Origin: a bacterium HR28
GTDB lineage: Bacteria > Chloroflexota > Chloroflexia > Thermomicrobiales > Thermomicrobiaceae
Reading direction: 5' to 3'
Assembly (NCBI GenBank): GCA_002898255.1
Contig: BEIE01000001.1
Coordinates: 1,054,001 to 1,118,000, forward strand
Length of the DNA: 64,000 nt
Positions 1-8,456 of this stretch are shown here, piece after piece. Below the pieces are notes generated by a model. It searched no databases and was not told where the DNA came from. It worked only from the letters and a program-made list of their open reading frames with translations. The position numbers were made by a program, and so were the translations under genes. Position 1 is the first letter of the stretch, and each line of letters opens with the position of its first letter.

Positions 1-351
1 ACCTTCATCATGGTGTCGCTCAGCGCGGTGCTGCTTCCGTATCGGCGGCCGGAACTGTTTGCAAGTTCGCCGGTTGCCTGGCGGTTGGGTCGGCTGCCGG
101 TAGTGAGTGTGGTGGGTGCTCTTTCGATTGTGGCCTGTTTGATCATGCAGTGGGCGTACTTGAACGACCCGTATTCGGGGATCAGTCTGGATCCAAGCAC
201 GCTTCGCGAGGGCATTCTTGGGTTTGGGATGTTCTTGTTGAATGTGGGGATTTTCCTGTCTGGGCTCGTGATCTATGGGATTGCACGGTGGTGGCGAGGC
301 CGACAGGGGATTGATCTCTCGCTGGCCTATCGGGAGATCCCGGTGGAGTGA
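1..351 (+). CDS. APC-family amino acid permease, C-terminal part (cut by window edge)
   Basis: The reading frame is open from base 1 and ends at a stop at 351, so only the last ~116 residues are visible. They hold two to three hydrophobic helices, and the tail REIPVE is nearly the same as the REIPPE tail of the next gene. The block around PYRR, a short segment, SPVAWRL and then VGAL aligns with the same region of that neighbour. The two genes are therefore tandem paralogues of an inner-membrane amino acid/polyamine transporter of the APC superfamily. The substrate cannot be told. A short gap with an AGGAGG site separates it from the next gene, suggesting co-transcription. Confidence 0.8.
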   Translation, partial: TFIMVSLSAVLLPYRRPELFASSPVAWRLGRLPVVSVVGALSIVACLIMQWAYLNDPYSGISLDPSTLREGILGFGMFLLNVGIFLSGLVIYGIARWWRGRQGIDLSLAYREIPVE

Positions 352-376
352 GAGTGCTGTAGAGGAGGGGTGATTG

Positions 377-1996
377 ATGAGCGAGAAGGGAGTGGGGAGT
401 CGTTTGCCGGGTCGACCACGCGTGTTTGTGCGTGAGGCGACGGGCTTGACGAAGGAACTCTCCCTAGTCGACATCTTTATTTACAACACGAACAACCAGA
501 ATATTGGACTCGGCGTATTGTTCATTCTGCTCTTTGTACCGGCCTTCTATCCTGGTGCGAGTATGCTTGGTGGTGCACTTGTTGCTGGGATTCTTGCGCT
601 TGCGCACGCGACGACGTATGCGCTGTTTGCGGCGGCGATGCCGCGCAGTGGTGGTGACTACGTGTACATTAGCCGGACGCTGTCCCCGGTGCTGGGATTT
701 GTTAGCAGTTTCAACTGGCTCGTCTGGCTCAGCGTTTACATTGGTATTCCCGCGGCCTATTTCGGACAGTACGGGCTGTCCTCACTGTTCCGAATGCTCG
801 CTGCAAATGCCGGAGAACCTGATCTCATGCGTTTTGCAGACTTCTGGCAGACGCCACTCGGTATCTTTGTAGCTGGGACAGTGTTGATTGTCGGATTCGG
901 TGCAGTCTTCGCCCTCGGCACCAAACTGTACTTCCGCATTCAGAACATCACCTTTGTGATCGCGACGATCGCCGTGGCGATCGCTGGGCTCATCGCGCTG
1001 ATTACCCCGCGCGAAACATTCATCGTCCGGTTCGATGAGTACGTGCAGGCTGTCGGTGGGGTAGCGAATGCCTTTCGGGTGGCCCAAGAAGCTTCGGGCT
1101 ATCAACAGCCCCAACCGTTCGATGCATATCAGACATTCCTCTCACTTAGCCTGCCACTCTACATTGTCCTCTACTCGATCACGTCGAGCATCATCGGCGG
1201 TGAAGTAAAGAATGCGCGGCGCGCGCAACTCTTCGGGATGCCAGGCTCAGTCATTTACTGTACGTTGTGGATCCTTGTGCTCGTGGCGGCATTCCAGAAG
1301 ATGGTTGGCTATGAGGGTCTGGCAGCAATTGGGGCAGCCGACCCGGCTGCGCTAGGACTCGCCTTCACTCCGACGTTCGTGGAGCTCGCCGGGGCGGTGG
1401 TGTACCGGAGCTTGCCCCTCGTTCTCTTTTTGGGAATTGGGTTCCTCCTCTGGACCTACGTGTGGTTGCCGATCAATTACTTGGCTTCGACCCGCATACT
1501 GCTGGCTTGGTCGTTCGACCGACTGATGCCGGAACGGCTGGCATATGTGAGTCCGCGTACCCACACGCCGCTGGTAGCAATTCTCGTCGTCGGGATCCTT
1601 GGTGAAATCTGCCTTGCGCTCTATGCGTGGAAGATCGTGCTCGCGAGCATCGTGGGAATCTTCGGATGGATTATTTCCTTCCTGCTCACCGCTGTCGCAG
1701 CGATCGTCTTCCCGTACCGGCGACGGGCCGATTTCGAGGCGTCACCTGTGCGCTGGCGGTTGGCTGGGATTCCCTTGATGTCGCTCGTCGGGGCATTGGC
1801 CGTGGTGAGTCTGGTCATCTGTGAGGTGGTATTCTGGCTGGATCCGTTTGTGGGGCTTGCGTACTTCCCGAATGTGCAAGTTCTGACGGTTGGCGTCTTT
1901 GTGGTGGGAGCATTGCTGTACTGGGGTGCCCGCATGATTCAGGCGCGGCGGGGGATTCGCATTGAGTATGCCTTCCGAGAGATTCCTCCGGAGTGA
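377..1996 (+). CDS. APC-family amino acid permease
   Basis: A 539-residue polytopic membrane protein with about 12 hydrophobic segments. The N-terminal region reads GLTKELSLVDIFIYNT, and residues near 85-105 carry AMPRSGGDYVYISR, the conserved early loop of APC-superfamily amino acid transporters. ATG at 377 is preferred over an in-frame TTG at 374 because AGGAGG lies about nine bases before it. It probably imports or exchanges amino acids using the ion gradient; the substrate is not readable from sequence. It is the second member of a tandem paralogous pair and is followed by a long GC-rich hairpin. Confidence 0.85.
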   Translation: MSEKGVGSRLPGRPRVFVREATGLTKELSLVDIFIYNTNNQNIGLGVLFILLFVPAFYPGASMLGGALVAGILALAHATTYALFAAAMPRSGGDYVYISRTLSPVLGFVSSFNWLVWLSVYIGIPAAYFGQYGLSSLFRMLAANAGEPDLMRFADFWQTPLGIFVAGTVLIVGFGAVFALGTKLYFRIQNITFVIATIAVAIAGLIALITPRETFIVRFDEYVQAVGGVANAFRVAQEASGYQQPQPFDAYQTFLSLSLPLYIVLYSITSSIIGGEVKNARRAQLFGMPGSVIYCTLWILVLVAAFQKMVGYEGLAAIGAADPAALGLAFTPTFVELAGAVVYRSLPLVLFLGIGFLLWTYVWLPINYLASTRILLAWSFDRLMPERLAYVSPRTHTPLVAILVVGILGEICLALYAWKIVLASIVGIFGWIISFLLTAVAAIVFPYRRRADFEASPVRWRLAGIPLMSLVGALAVVSLVICEVVFWLDPFVGLAYFPNVQVLTVGVFVVGALLYWGARMIQARRGIRIEYAFREIPPE

Positions 1997-2007
1997 GGTT
2001 GTGGGAA

Positions 2008-2045
2008 GCCCTGGCCAGGGGGAGTTGGAGCCTCCTGGCCAGGGC
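2008..2045. terminator. Bidirectional GC-rich hairpin between convergent genes
   Basis: GCCCTGGCCAGG (2008-2019) pairs with CCTGGCCAGGGC (2034-2045), a 12-bp perfect stem with a 14-nt loop. It lies between the stop of the permease (1996) and the stop of the leftward heme-copper gene (2054). No strong T run follows on either strand, so it may act as a simple stem-loop or Rho-assisted end for both transcripts. Confidence 0.6.
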
Positions 2046-2053
2046 GTGCGAGT

Positions 2054-3520
2054 TCAGTCTGCTGCAGGGGCTGGGGCGAGTACGGTTGCGCGGGCACGTT
2101 CCGTGCGCCAGAGGTTCCAGGCGAAGAGTCCTTGGGCAAGCGCGAAGAGGAGGCCAAAAACGAGGAGTGGAACGGCGAAAGCGTTCTCGTCTGGGAGCCA
2201 CGGGTAAGCACGTCGCGGAAGGCCAGCAACGCCACCAGCGAGCAAGCTAAAGAACATGGCGAGCGCGGCGACAAAACTCAGCCCGCTGTGCAAGTAGCCC
2301 AACCGTAAGTCAAGTTGGTACTCACGCAGGGCGGGATAATAGTGATAAGTGACGCCGAGAAAGACAAGCAGGACTGCAGTCAGGATGGTCATGGTGTGTG
2401 CAGTGGCATAGAGGGTGCCGTGGAGGCGCAAATTCCAGGCTGGAGTTGAGAGCTCAAGCGCGACAAAGCCATCGATCAGGTACAGGAGGAGCCCTCCGAG
2501 GATCAAAAGCGGCGCTGGGTGGGCGCGGAGGCCATTCCGCCAGACTGTCAGGCCCACATTGAACGCAGTGAGGGTGGCGGCGATAAATCCCGTTGCCCAC
2601 GACGTACTGCGCGAAACATTCTGTAAAACTTCTGGATTGCCCGTCACCCAGGTGTAGAGATGGTGACCAAAGGCGGGAATGGCGGCCATCGTGTAGAGAA
2701 TCATGGCGACGACCGCTGCGCGAGGACTATAGAGCTGACCAGATCGCGTATAGCGTGGCACGATGGCGTAAATGGCTCCCAAGGTCATGATGCCCATCGC
2801 CTCCATCAGGTTGTGGGCGAACAACCAGAAGGCGACGTTAAAGGAGCGAGCACTAGTAGCTATCGGTATTGTCTCGGGACGGAGCAGGCCGAGTGCCACA
2901 AGGAAGACAACAGCCGCGAAGAGGAAGACCGGGAGCCCGAGAATGGGCATGACCAGAGCGTAGATGCTCATCCCGAGCGAGCCAGGGTCGGGGATGAGGC
3001 CACGCAATTGTGTTCGGGTTGGAAGTAGACGGCCGAAGAGTGAGCGGGCGATAGCCGCGGGGTACAGATAGAGTACGGCAAGCAGAACGAGCGCGATGCC
3101 AACAAGGGCGATGAGAAGTGCCCAGCGTGGCCAGAGGGCCACATCAGCTCCTACAAGTGGGAGCGGATAAACGAGCACGTAGGAGGGGGCAAAGCCACCA
3201 AAAACGCTTACAGCCATGAAGGCGAGACCTACGTTGGTGCTCAGCCAGAGAAGTACGGGCAGGCGAGTCGACCACTCATCGATGCGACCCCCCATGACGC
3301 GACCGTGGAGTAGGCAGAGTCCTACCATGAGCTGGAACAGCCCACCGAAGACCATGAGGACGCCATGGGTCGTCACTGAGCCGGCATAGACGCGGAGCAA
3401 GGTGCTGTCGGCGCTGAACGCGCGCAGCAGAGGAAGGAGCAAGCCGGCCAGGCCGCCGATTGCGAACCAAAAGAGCGCACTACTGACGAAGGTCCATTCC
3501 CACTTCCAGGTGTAGCGCAT
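2054..3520 (-). CDS. Heme-copper oxidase/NO-reductase superfamily subunit I, atypical ligands
   Basis: A 488-residue protein with about 12 hydrophobic helices. Metal-site motifs are visible: His52 in THGVLMVFGG (helix II, low-spin heme), His236 in FAHNLME (CuB or FeB), His286-His287 in GHHLYTW, and His375 in YATAHTM (high-spin heme). Two departures stand out. The residue four after His236, normally the cross-linked Tyr of A- and B-type oxidases, is Glu240, the position of the FeB-ligand Glu in cNOR/qNOR. The residue two after His375, normally the second low-spin heme His, aligns with Met377. The cbb3-type Tyr six residues before the His pair is also absent (Ala280). Together with the CuA subunit this suggests a CuA-type NO reductase or an unusual oxidase of the inner membrane rather than a standard O2 reductase. 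AAGGAGC precedes the ATG. Confidence 0.85.
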   Translation of the reverse strand: MRYTWKWEWTFVSSALFWFAIGGLAGLLLPLLRAFSADSTLLRVYAGSVTTHGVLMVFGGLFQLMVGLCLLHGRVMGGRIDEWSTRLPVLLWLSTNVGLAFMAVSVFGGFAPSYVLVYPLPLVGADVALWPRWALLIALVGIALVLLAVLYLYPAAIARSLFGRLLPTRTQLRGLIPDPGSLGMSIYALVMPILGLPVFLFAAVVFLVALGLLRPETIPIATSARSFNVAFWLFAHNLMEAMGIMTLGAIYAIVPRYTRSGQLYSPRAAVVAMILYTMAAIPAFGHHLYTWVTGNPEVLQNVSRSTSWATGFIAATLTAFNVGLTVWRNGLRAHPAPLLILGGLLLYLIDGFVALELSTPAWNLRLHGTLYATAHTMTILTAVLLVFLGVTYHYYPALREYQLDLRLGYLHSGLSFVAALAMFFSLLAGGVAGLPRRAYPWLPDENAFAVPLLVFGLLFALAQGLFAWNLWRTERARATVLAPAPAAD

Positions 3521-3598
3521 GGCTCAGCTCCTTTTGTGCTCCAACAGCTCTTATCCTCCACGGTGTCAGTGGGCACCTTGGAGCACGCTGCGCATGTT

Positions 3599-4123
3599 TC
3601 ACCTCCCCTGGACGGTGAATGTTGCTCGCATCAGGCCATGAGGAGTGCCGCAGTACTCGGTGCAACGTACGGTGTATGTTCCAGGCTCACGGAACGTGAA
3701 GATCGCCCGTTCCTCAGCACCGGGTACTGCCATGACTGTGAACAGGAGTTTCCCTGTTGGGTCGTAAACGCCAAATCCGTGAATTGTGTCGGCGCTCCGT
3801 ACCCGGAACTCGATCGGTTGGCCAACTGGCAATGTTTCAGGTTCGAGTGCAAAGCGCCACATGCTGGCTTCGACCTGGGCCACGAGAGTTGGTGGGGTAG
3901 TGCCAGCTGGCTCGGCGCGTGTCCAGGTTTCGCTCAGCAGGTTAACCCCAACGACCAATAGGGTCACGATTCCAACCCAGATTGCGCGCACGAGCCATGC
4001 GTGGGCCGGGTGGCTCCCACCACGGAGCCCTTGGGCGATGACTGCGATACCGAGGGCGAGCAGGATGACGGTGGTGCCCAGAGCAAGTATGAGTGCGCCG
4101 AATGGCTCTCCCAAGGATGGCAC
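3599..4123 (-). CDS. CuA-binding subunit II of heme-copper enzyme
   Basis: From a GTG at 4123 with a strong AGGAGGT site just upstream, the product has 174 residues: two N-terminal membrane helices (about 9-31 and 44-63) and a periplasm-facing cupredoxin domain. All CuA ligands are present with correct spacing: His115 in TIHGFGVY, then Cys154, Glu156, Cys158, His162 and Met165 in CTEYCGTPHGLM. A longer frame back to a TTG at 4237 exists but has no clear ribosome site. It should accept electrons from a soluble donor such as cytochrome c or a blue copper protein and pass them to subunit I, encoded 78 bases downstream. No subunit III or heme-synthesis gene is seen nearby. Confidence 0.85.
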   Translation of the reverse strand: MPSLGEPFGALILALGTTVILLALGIAVIAQGLRGGSHPAHAWLVRAIWVGIVTLLVVGVNLLSETWTRAEPAGTTPPTLVAQVEASMWRFALEPETLPVGQPIEFRVRSADTIHGFGVYDPTGKLLFTVMAVPGAEERAIFTFREPGTYTVRCTEYCGTPHGLMRATFTVQGR

Positions 4124-4294
4124 GGTCCACCTCCTGTCGGTTCGTTCATACGGCACTGCACACTGTTCACCCCCACAACCTCCTCGATGAGAGATCAGGG
4201 CGAACGGGGAAATGCACGTGTAGAGACAAATTTGCAAAAATGGCGATATCCAAAGTATTTCTACTTTCTTTTTCCGTCCTGCTTGGTAATCTGT

Positions 4295-4323
4295 AGTGTA
4301 TCAAAGGGTTATGCCTGAGACAA
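4295..4323 (-). promoter_or_regulatory. Sigma70-type promoter of the heme-copper operon
   Basis: On the minus strand TTGTCT (4318-4323) and TACACT (4295-4300) are separated by exactly 17 bases. It lies 172 bases before the GTG of subunit II, leaving a long leader. Its -35 is flanked by the inverted GGCAT repeats described separately. Confidence 0.5.
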
Positions 4324-4361
4324 GGCATCAATGGCATACGTCTTACGGTAGCAATGGCATA
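4311..4361. repeat. GGCAT repeat cluster over the heme-copper operon promoter
   Basis: ATGCC (4311-4315) and GGCAT (4324-4328) form an inverted repeat with an 8-base centre that straddles the -35 box. Upstream of the leftward promoter are two direct copies of CAATGGCATA at 4329-4338 and 4352-4361, 23 bases apart. Spacing and position suggest binding sites of a transcription regulator. The regulator is unknown. Confidence 0.45.
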
Positions 4362-5318
4362 AATTGAGAGACTGTCCTGTGCGACCAACAGCAACATCGC
4401 TGACGCCCAACTCTCCAGCTCCTTGCTGGACGGGGGGCAAGAGCGACGTACCTACGACCGCTGTGCAGCACTCACAGCGCCAGCTTGCCTGGAACGAACA
4501 CCTGAAATGCTGACCCTGCGAGTAGACGTGGGTTGACGTTTGGAACCCTGCTTAGAGGGAACACCAGGAGGTGTGGTGCCAACGGGGAAATATTGCCGAG
4601 CGTTGGTCGTGATACTCGGCTTGTACCGGAGTTGCGTGCCTGCTGGCTACCGGCCAATCGTCCATGCCTGCGCAGACTCCTATCCGCTCTCCTGCGACGA
4701 AGCGTACTCCTCACAAGCCGCGGCGTCAACGAGCTGGATCTAGGGAGATTCTCTGGCTGTCGGTGCAGGTACACTGCAGTCACTCCTTTGGGATGATCGG
4801 GCGTCACCACTGTGTCGGCTGAAGAGCAGGAGCGAGGTCGGCTTGTACTCAGCCCAGGCCACTCACTAGAACTCCCGCCCTTCCGACATCGAGACGTCCT
4901 TTCCCGTTGCTCTTTGCGGCGTTTTCTCACCTGCTTGACCGTTAGGGCGGAAGCCAGCCTGCTCCATAGTGGAGAACAATTCGCTTCTCAAGTGGCCCTG
5001 TCTGGGGAGCTTGCTTCGTCAAATCTATGGGCGAGACCTCCCGCTGCGCAAGAGGGAAAGCAGGTTTCGACCATGCTCACCAATGTGGGTGGCGGTTAGA
5101 CTGAACCGGGTCGAGTAGAAGAAAAGCGGCTCCCTCACCTGGATTCAGGTCAGAATGCAACGGTGGTGCCTCGTATGTTGATACAGAGAGTAGTCAGATA
5201 ATGAAATGTAACCAATTCGGAATCTCTCCAGGCTCTCGCTGTGGGCGCTCGTGTACCTTGATAGCCTGCGATGATTGATCAACTGCTACAATCTCCGAGT
5301 AACTGAGAGGGGACGGGG
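4362..5318. other. Gene-free stretch between heme-copper operon and psiE
   Basis: About 950 bases without a convincing coding frame on either strand. The short frames present have no recognisable protein character and no good ribosome sites. No rRNA, tRNA, RNase P, tmRNA or SRP RNA signature was recognised by eye. A near-palindromic TTGATCAA lies around 5275-5282, just before psiE, but no convincing -35/-10 pair could be assigned. Confidence 0.4.
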
Positions 5319-5870
5319 ATGCACGAGGCGGACCGACCGCACGTGCCACACACTGAAATTCACCATCTCTCGAGGCGATTCCTCGAGGCAGCTCAGGACG
5401 TACTCGTTGTCGCCCTCGTTCTGGTCCTCTTCGGACTCATGGTCCGGACGCTGATTATTCTTCTCCAGCACCTCTTTGGTCCTGGCCTTGACTTCCGGAT
5501 TGTCATCGCTGAGGTGCTCTTCATGCTGGTCATGGTCGAGTTGATGCGCTTGCTCGTCGTTTACCTTGAAGAGCACCGGGTGGCTGTCGACTTCATGGTA
5601 GAGCTGGGTATTGTCGCGACACTTCGTGAGGTGGTCTTGCGCGGCGTCGTGGAGCTCGGCTGGGCACAGTTGCTTGCGATCAGCGTCTTCTTGCTCACTC
5701 TTGGTGCTCTCTTGCGCTTCGGTACCCTCCGTGTCCGAATTCCCTTGGGTCGAGTGCACCCTGCTGAGCGGGAGCGGGCCCTTGAACCGCGTGGCTACCA
5801 AGACCGTTCGGCACGTACTGACACCGTCACTGCCCCTGCGTCCCACCAGGAGCAGCGGTCGGGGCGGTAA
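5319..5870 (+). CDS. PsiE-like (phosphate-starvation-inducible E) membrane protein
   Basis: 183 residues with four hydrophobic helices between about residues 25 and 140 and charged ends. The order of helices and the LMVELMRLLVVYLEEH segment match the PsiE family of small inner-membrane proteins, whose biochemical role is not settled. The ATG follows GAGAGGGGACGGGG. Its last 44 bases overlap tail-to-tail with the gene on the other strand, so the hydrophilic C-terminus is encoded opposite that gene's end. Confidence 0.7.
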   Translation: MHEADRPHVPHTEIHHLSRRFLEAAQDVLVVALVLVLFGLMVRTLIILLQHLFGPGLDFRIVIAEVLFMLVMVELMRLLVVYLEEHRVAVDFMVELGIVATLREVVLRGVVELGWAQLLAISVFLLTLGALLRFGTLRVRIPLGRVHPAERERALEPRGYQDRSARTDTVTAPASHQEQRSGR

Positions 5871-6636
5871 CCACCTTGTCTCGCCGAACGCGGAGTTCGC
5901 TTGCACCGAGCCGAAGGGTCACTTGTTCACCGCGGTCAAGCTGAATCTCGTAGCGAGCGGAGTTGACAAGTTCTTGGGCGCGGCGTGGTCGTGGCCGAAT
6001 CAGGAGTGGTGCATCGACCAGTGATGATTGCCGCAGGGATACCACGGCTGTTGTGGGCTTGCCACAGTGATAAGCAAGTTGTACACTCGCTCGTTGATCT
6101 CGCACTTCAACCACGATCGGACCTGACCACAGGCAGGTCACCAAGCCAGCCTCGCTGGGCAAGAGCTCAAGGGTCGTGTTCTGGTCAAGCAAGAGACGTG
6201 AGGGCTCCGTGATGAAACGCACGGCGGTGTGATGGAGCTCGGCCTGGCGCTCGAGGATTGTCCAGACTGGATCGCTCTTCACTGGTCCGACAATTGTGAC
6301 CGACCGAATTGCACCGCGCTCGATGAGACTCAATGCTCCCGGTACGTGCTCGGTATCCCAACTCGGAACGATCAAAAGTTCATACGGACGCTGCCAAGGG
6401 ACAGTCGACCGATCGGCGAGTTCCACTACGTCATTGGGGACAGAACCGCCGCCGACAAGGATCTCGCTGTCGCCGAGCAAGAAGACGACGCTTAAGGTTC
6501 GTCCGGTTCCCCCCACCACAATATGCCCATTTGGTTGGTAGCTGCTTGCAAAACTGCTGAAGAGGAGACCACCGATGAGGCCGATGAGCAGCCAGCCAAG
6601 GGATCGAAACCGACCCATTGGGGGTATCCGGACCAT
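5827..6636 (-). CDS. Membrane-anchored degenerate metallo-beta-lactamase-like protein
   Basis: 269 residues with one N-terminal membrane helix (about 12-30) and an outside domain. The segment LLIVPSWDTEHVPGALSLIE looks like the L-V-L-T-H-x-H-x-D-H-x-G-G-L region of ComEC C-terminal and other metallo-beta-lactamase domains, but the HxHxDH metal ligands are replaced by SWDTEH. A following ...IRSVTIVGP strand also fits that fold. It is thus probably a non-catalytic relative; function unknown. Its ATG overlaps the stop of the kinase gene as TAATG, implying translational coupling and a possible role as kinase partner or substrate. Confidence 0.6.
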   Translation of the reverse strand: MVRIPPMGRFRSLGWLLIGLIGGLLFSSFASSYQPNGHIVVGGTGRTLSVVFLLGDSEILVGGGSVPNDVVELADRSTVPWQRPYELLIVPSWDTEHVPGALSLIERGAIRSVTIVGPVKSDPVWTILERQAELHHTAVRFITEPSRLLLDQNTTLELLPSEAGLVTCLWSGPIVVEVRDQRASVQLAYHCGKPTTAVVSLRQSSLVDAPLLIRPRPRRAQELVNSARYEIQLDRGEQVTLRLGASELRVRRDKVVTAPTAAPGGTQGQ

Positions 6637-8456
6637 TAGGGTGACGGTTGTTTCTGGTAGTACGCAATGTCAATCGGAGAGCCGCGAGGAACCCAGCTGT
6701 TCCATTGCAGCGTCGCGCTCACCACACCACCATCGGGAAACTGCTCGCAGTCGAAGGTCGGGAACGCCCGCCGAATCTCGTCGCAGGTTTGCGGGATGAC
6801 ATCTCGGACGACGAGTCCGGCCTGCTGCAGTGTCACGATAGCCTGCTGATAGGGCTTCCCATACATGTCCGGCACCCGCACGCGATCTCCGACGCTTACG
6901 TAGACGGTGACAGTTCCGCCGTTCCGAACTTGCTCCGCTGGCTCAGTGCGGATCACGTAGCCTTCGGGAACGGTGCGGCTCCCCTCTTCGACCTTCTCCA
7001 CAGTTACCGGAAGGTTTTGGAGCTGCTGAAGCACTTCGGTGTAGGGTCGTCCCGCCAGTCCGATCAACGTGATCCACTCCGGTCCTTTGCTCACCCAAAT
7101 TCGGATCGTGCTTCCCTTCTCGAGGAGTTGACCAGCCGGGGGATCCTGGCGTACGACGACCCCAGCAGGGATGACGTTGTCAAAGACTTCCTCGATGCTG
7201 AGCTGGAAGTCGCCAGCTGCGGCAGCGGCTTCCGCTTGCCGGAGTGTCGAGTTCACGAGGTCGGGGACCCGTGCCATTTCTGGCGTCGGTGAGGGGCTGG
7301 GCGTCGGCTCGGGTGTCGGGGTTGGGGCAACCGTTGGTGACACCTCTGGCGTCGGCGACGGAGCGGGTGTCGGACTCGGTACCACGGCGACGAGTGTCGG
7401 TGAAGGTACAGGCTGACTACTGGTACCGGTGAGGGCGCGCAAGTCGACGAGCTGGAACGCGAGAACGACCAGTGCCACAATACCGGCGAGGATCGCACTC
7501 CCGACAAGCCAGGTCGCGCACCCAATATCACTGGCAGTGTTTGTGGCTCGCGGTGGACCGCCGCGGGTACGACTACGGCTCGCAGGGGGACGATAAAGAC
7601 CGCCAGCTGTCCGTGGAGAGGGTATCGCACTGCTTGGAGAATAGTGCTGCCACTGGGCCAGGGCCTGGGCAAGCGCACCAGCTGTCGGAAAGCGCTGCCG
7701 TGGGTCCTTTGCCAGTGCCCGGAGGATGATTGCCTCCACGGCCGGTGGGAGGGTGGGGTTGAACTGCCGGGGTGACGGGGGAGGTTCATGGACATGTTTC
7801 ATGGCGAGGCCGATCGGGCTGTCGGCCTCGAATGGCAGCCGGCCGGTCAGCATCTCGTAGAGCACGACTCCAAGGGAGTAAATGTCACTGGCAGGGGTTG
7901 CGGGTTCGCCACGTGCCTGTTCCGGTGAGACATAATGCACTGTCCCCATGCCAAAGCCGGCCTCGGTGAGGCTCACGTCACTGAGGCCTTTGGCAATACC
8001 AAAGTCGGTCACCTTCACAAAGCCACGCTCGTCAACAAGGATGTTCTGCGGCTTAATGTCCCGGTGTACCAGACCGTGCTGGTGCGCGTAGTCGAGCGCT
8101 GCAGCGACTTGCCGGAGGATGTGGATGGCTTCATCGAGCGGGAAGGGAGCTCGTTCCAGGATCAGTCGTTTGAGCGTCGTGCCGGGCACGTATTCCATGA
8201 CGATGTAGCGCGTGCCATCATCCCGGCCGACGTCGTAGACGCTGACAATGTTGGGATGGCTGAGTCGTGCCGCGGCCTGGGCTTCACGCTCGAACCGGCG
8301 GAGGAAGCTCGCGTCGGCAGCGAATTGCCCGCGGAGAACCTTGATCGCGACGGGGCGATCGAGTACAAGGTCGTAACCGCGGTAGACGACCGCCATACCG
8401 CCTTCGCCGATCGGTTCGTCGAGCCGGTAACGGGCATTCAGGATCCGTGTCTGCAC
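6636..8456 (-). CDS. PASTA-domain Ser/Thr protein kinase (PknB/PrkC type)
   Basis: From a GTG at 8456 preceded by GGGGAGAGG, the protein has 606 residues. The kinase domain shows the glycine loop GEGGMAVVYRG (17-27), Lys39 in AIKVL, HRDIKPQNIL (131-140), DFG at 151-153 and SPEQ. A membrane helix (CATWLVGSAILAGIVALVV) follows a basic linker near residue 315. Outside lies a Pro/Thr/Ser-rich spacer and about three PASTA repeats, which in this family sense cell-wall fragments; the last one carries a two-cysteine insertion. It likely phosphorylates division and envelope proteins. A longer upstream reading frame (to 8708) is low-complexity and an unlikely N-terminus. Confidence 0.92.
   Translation of the reverse strand: MQTRILNARYRLDEPIGEGGMAVVYRGYDLVLDRPVAIKVLRGQFAADASFLRRFEREAQAAARLSHPNIVSVYDVGRDDGTRYIVMEYVPGTTLKRLILERAPFPLDEAIHILRQVAAALDYAHQHGLVHRDIKPQNILVDERGFVKVTDFGIAKGLSDVSLTEAGFGMGTVHYVSPEQARGEPATPASDIYSLGVVLYEMLTGRLPFEADSPIGLAMKHVHEPPPSPRQFNPTLPPAVEAIILRALAKDPRQRFPTAGALAQALAQWQHYSPSSAIPSPRTAGGLYRPPASRSRTRGGPPRATNTASDIGCATWLVGSAILAGIVALVVLAFQLVDLRALTGTSSQPVPSPTLVAVVPSPTPAPSPTPEVSPTVAPTPTPEPTPSPSPTPEMARVPDLVNSTLRQAEAAAAAGDFQLSIEEVFDNVIPAGVVVRQDPPAGQLLEKGSTIRIWVSKGPEWITLIGLAGRPYTEVLQQLQNLPVTVEKVEEGSRTVPEGYVIRTEPAEQVRNGGTVTVYVSVGDRVRVPDMYGKPYQQAIVTLQQAGLVVRDVIPQTCDEIRRAFPTFDCEQFPDGGVVSATLQWNSWVPRGSPIDIAYYQKQPSP

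Noticed and set aside
5270-5290. TTGATCAA before psiE as an FNR-type site
   Set aside because: The spacing between half-sites does not match TTGAT-N4-ATCAA and no promoter can be placed with it.
7260-7400. Repetitive GTCGG-rich tract, possibly a tandem repeat or CRISPR-like array
   Set aside because: It encodes the Pro/Thr/Ser-rich linker of the PASTA kinase; repeat units are irregular and lack spacers. No CRISPR array was found anywhere.
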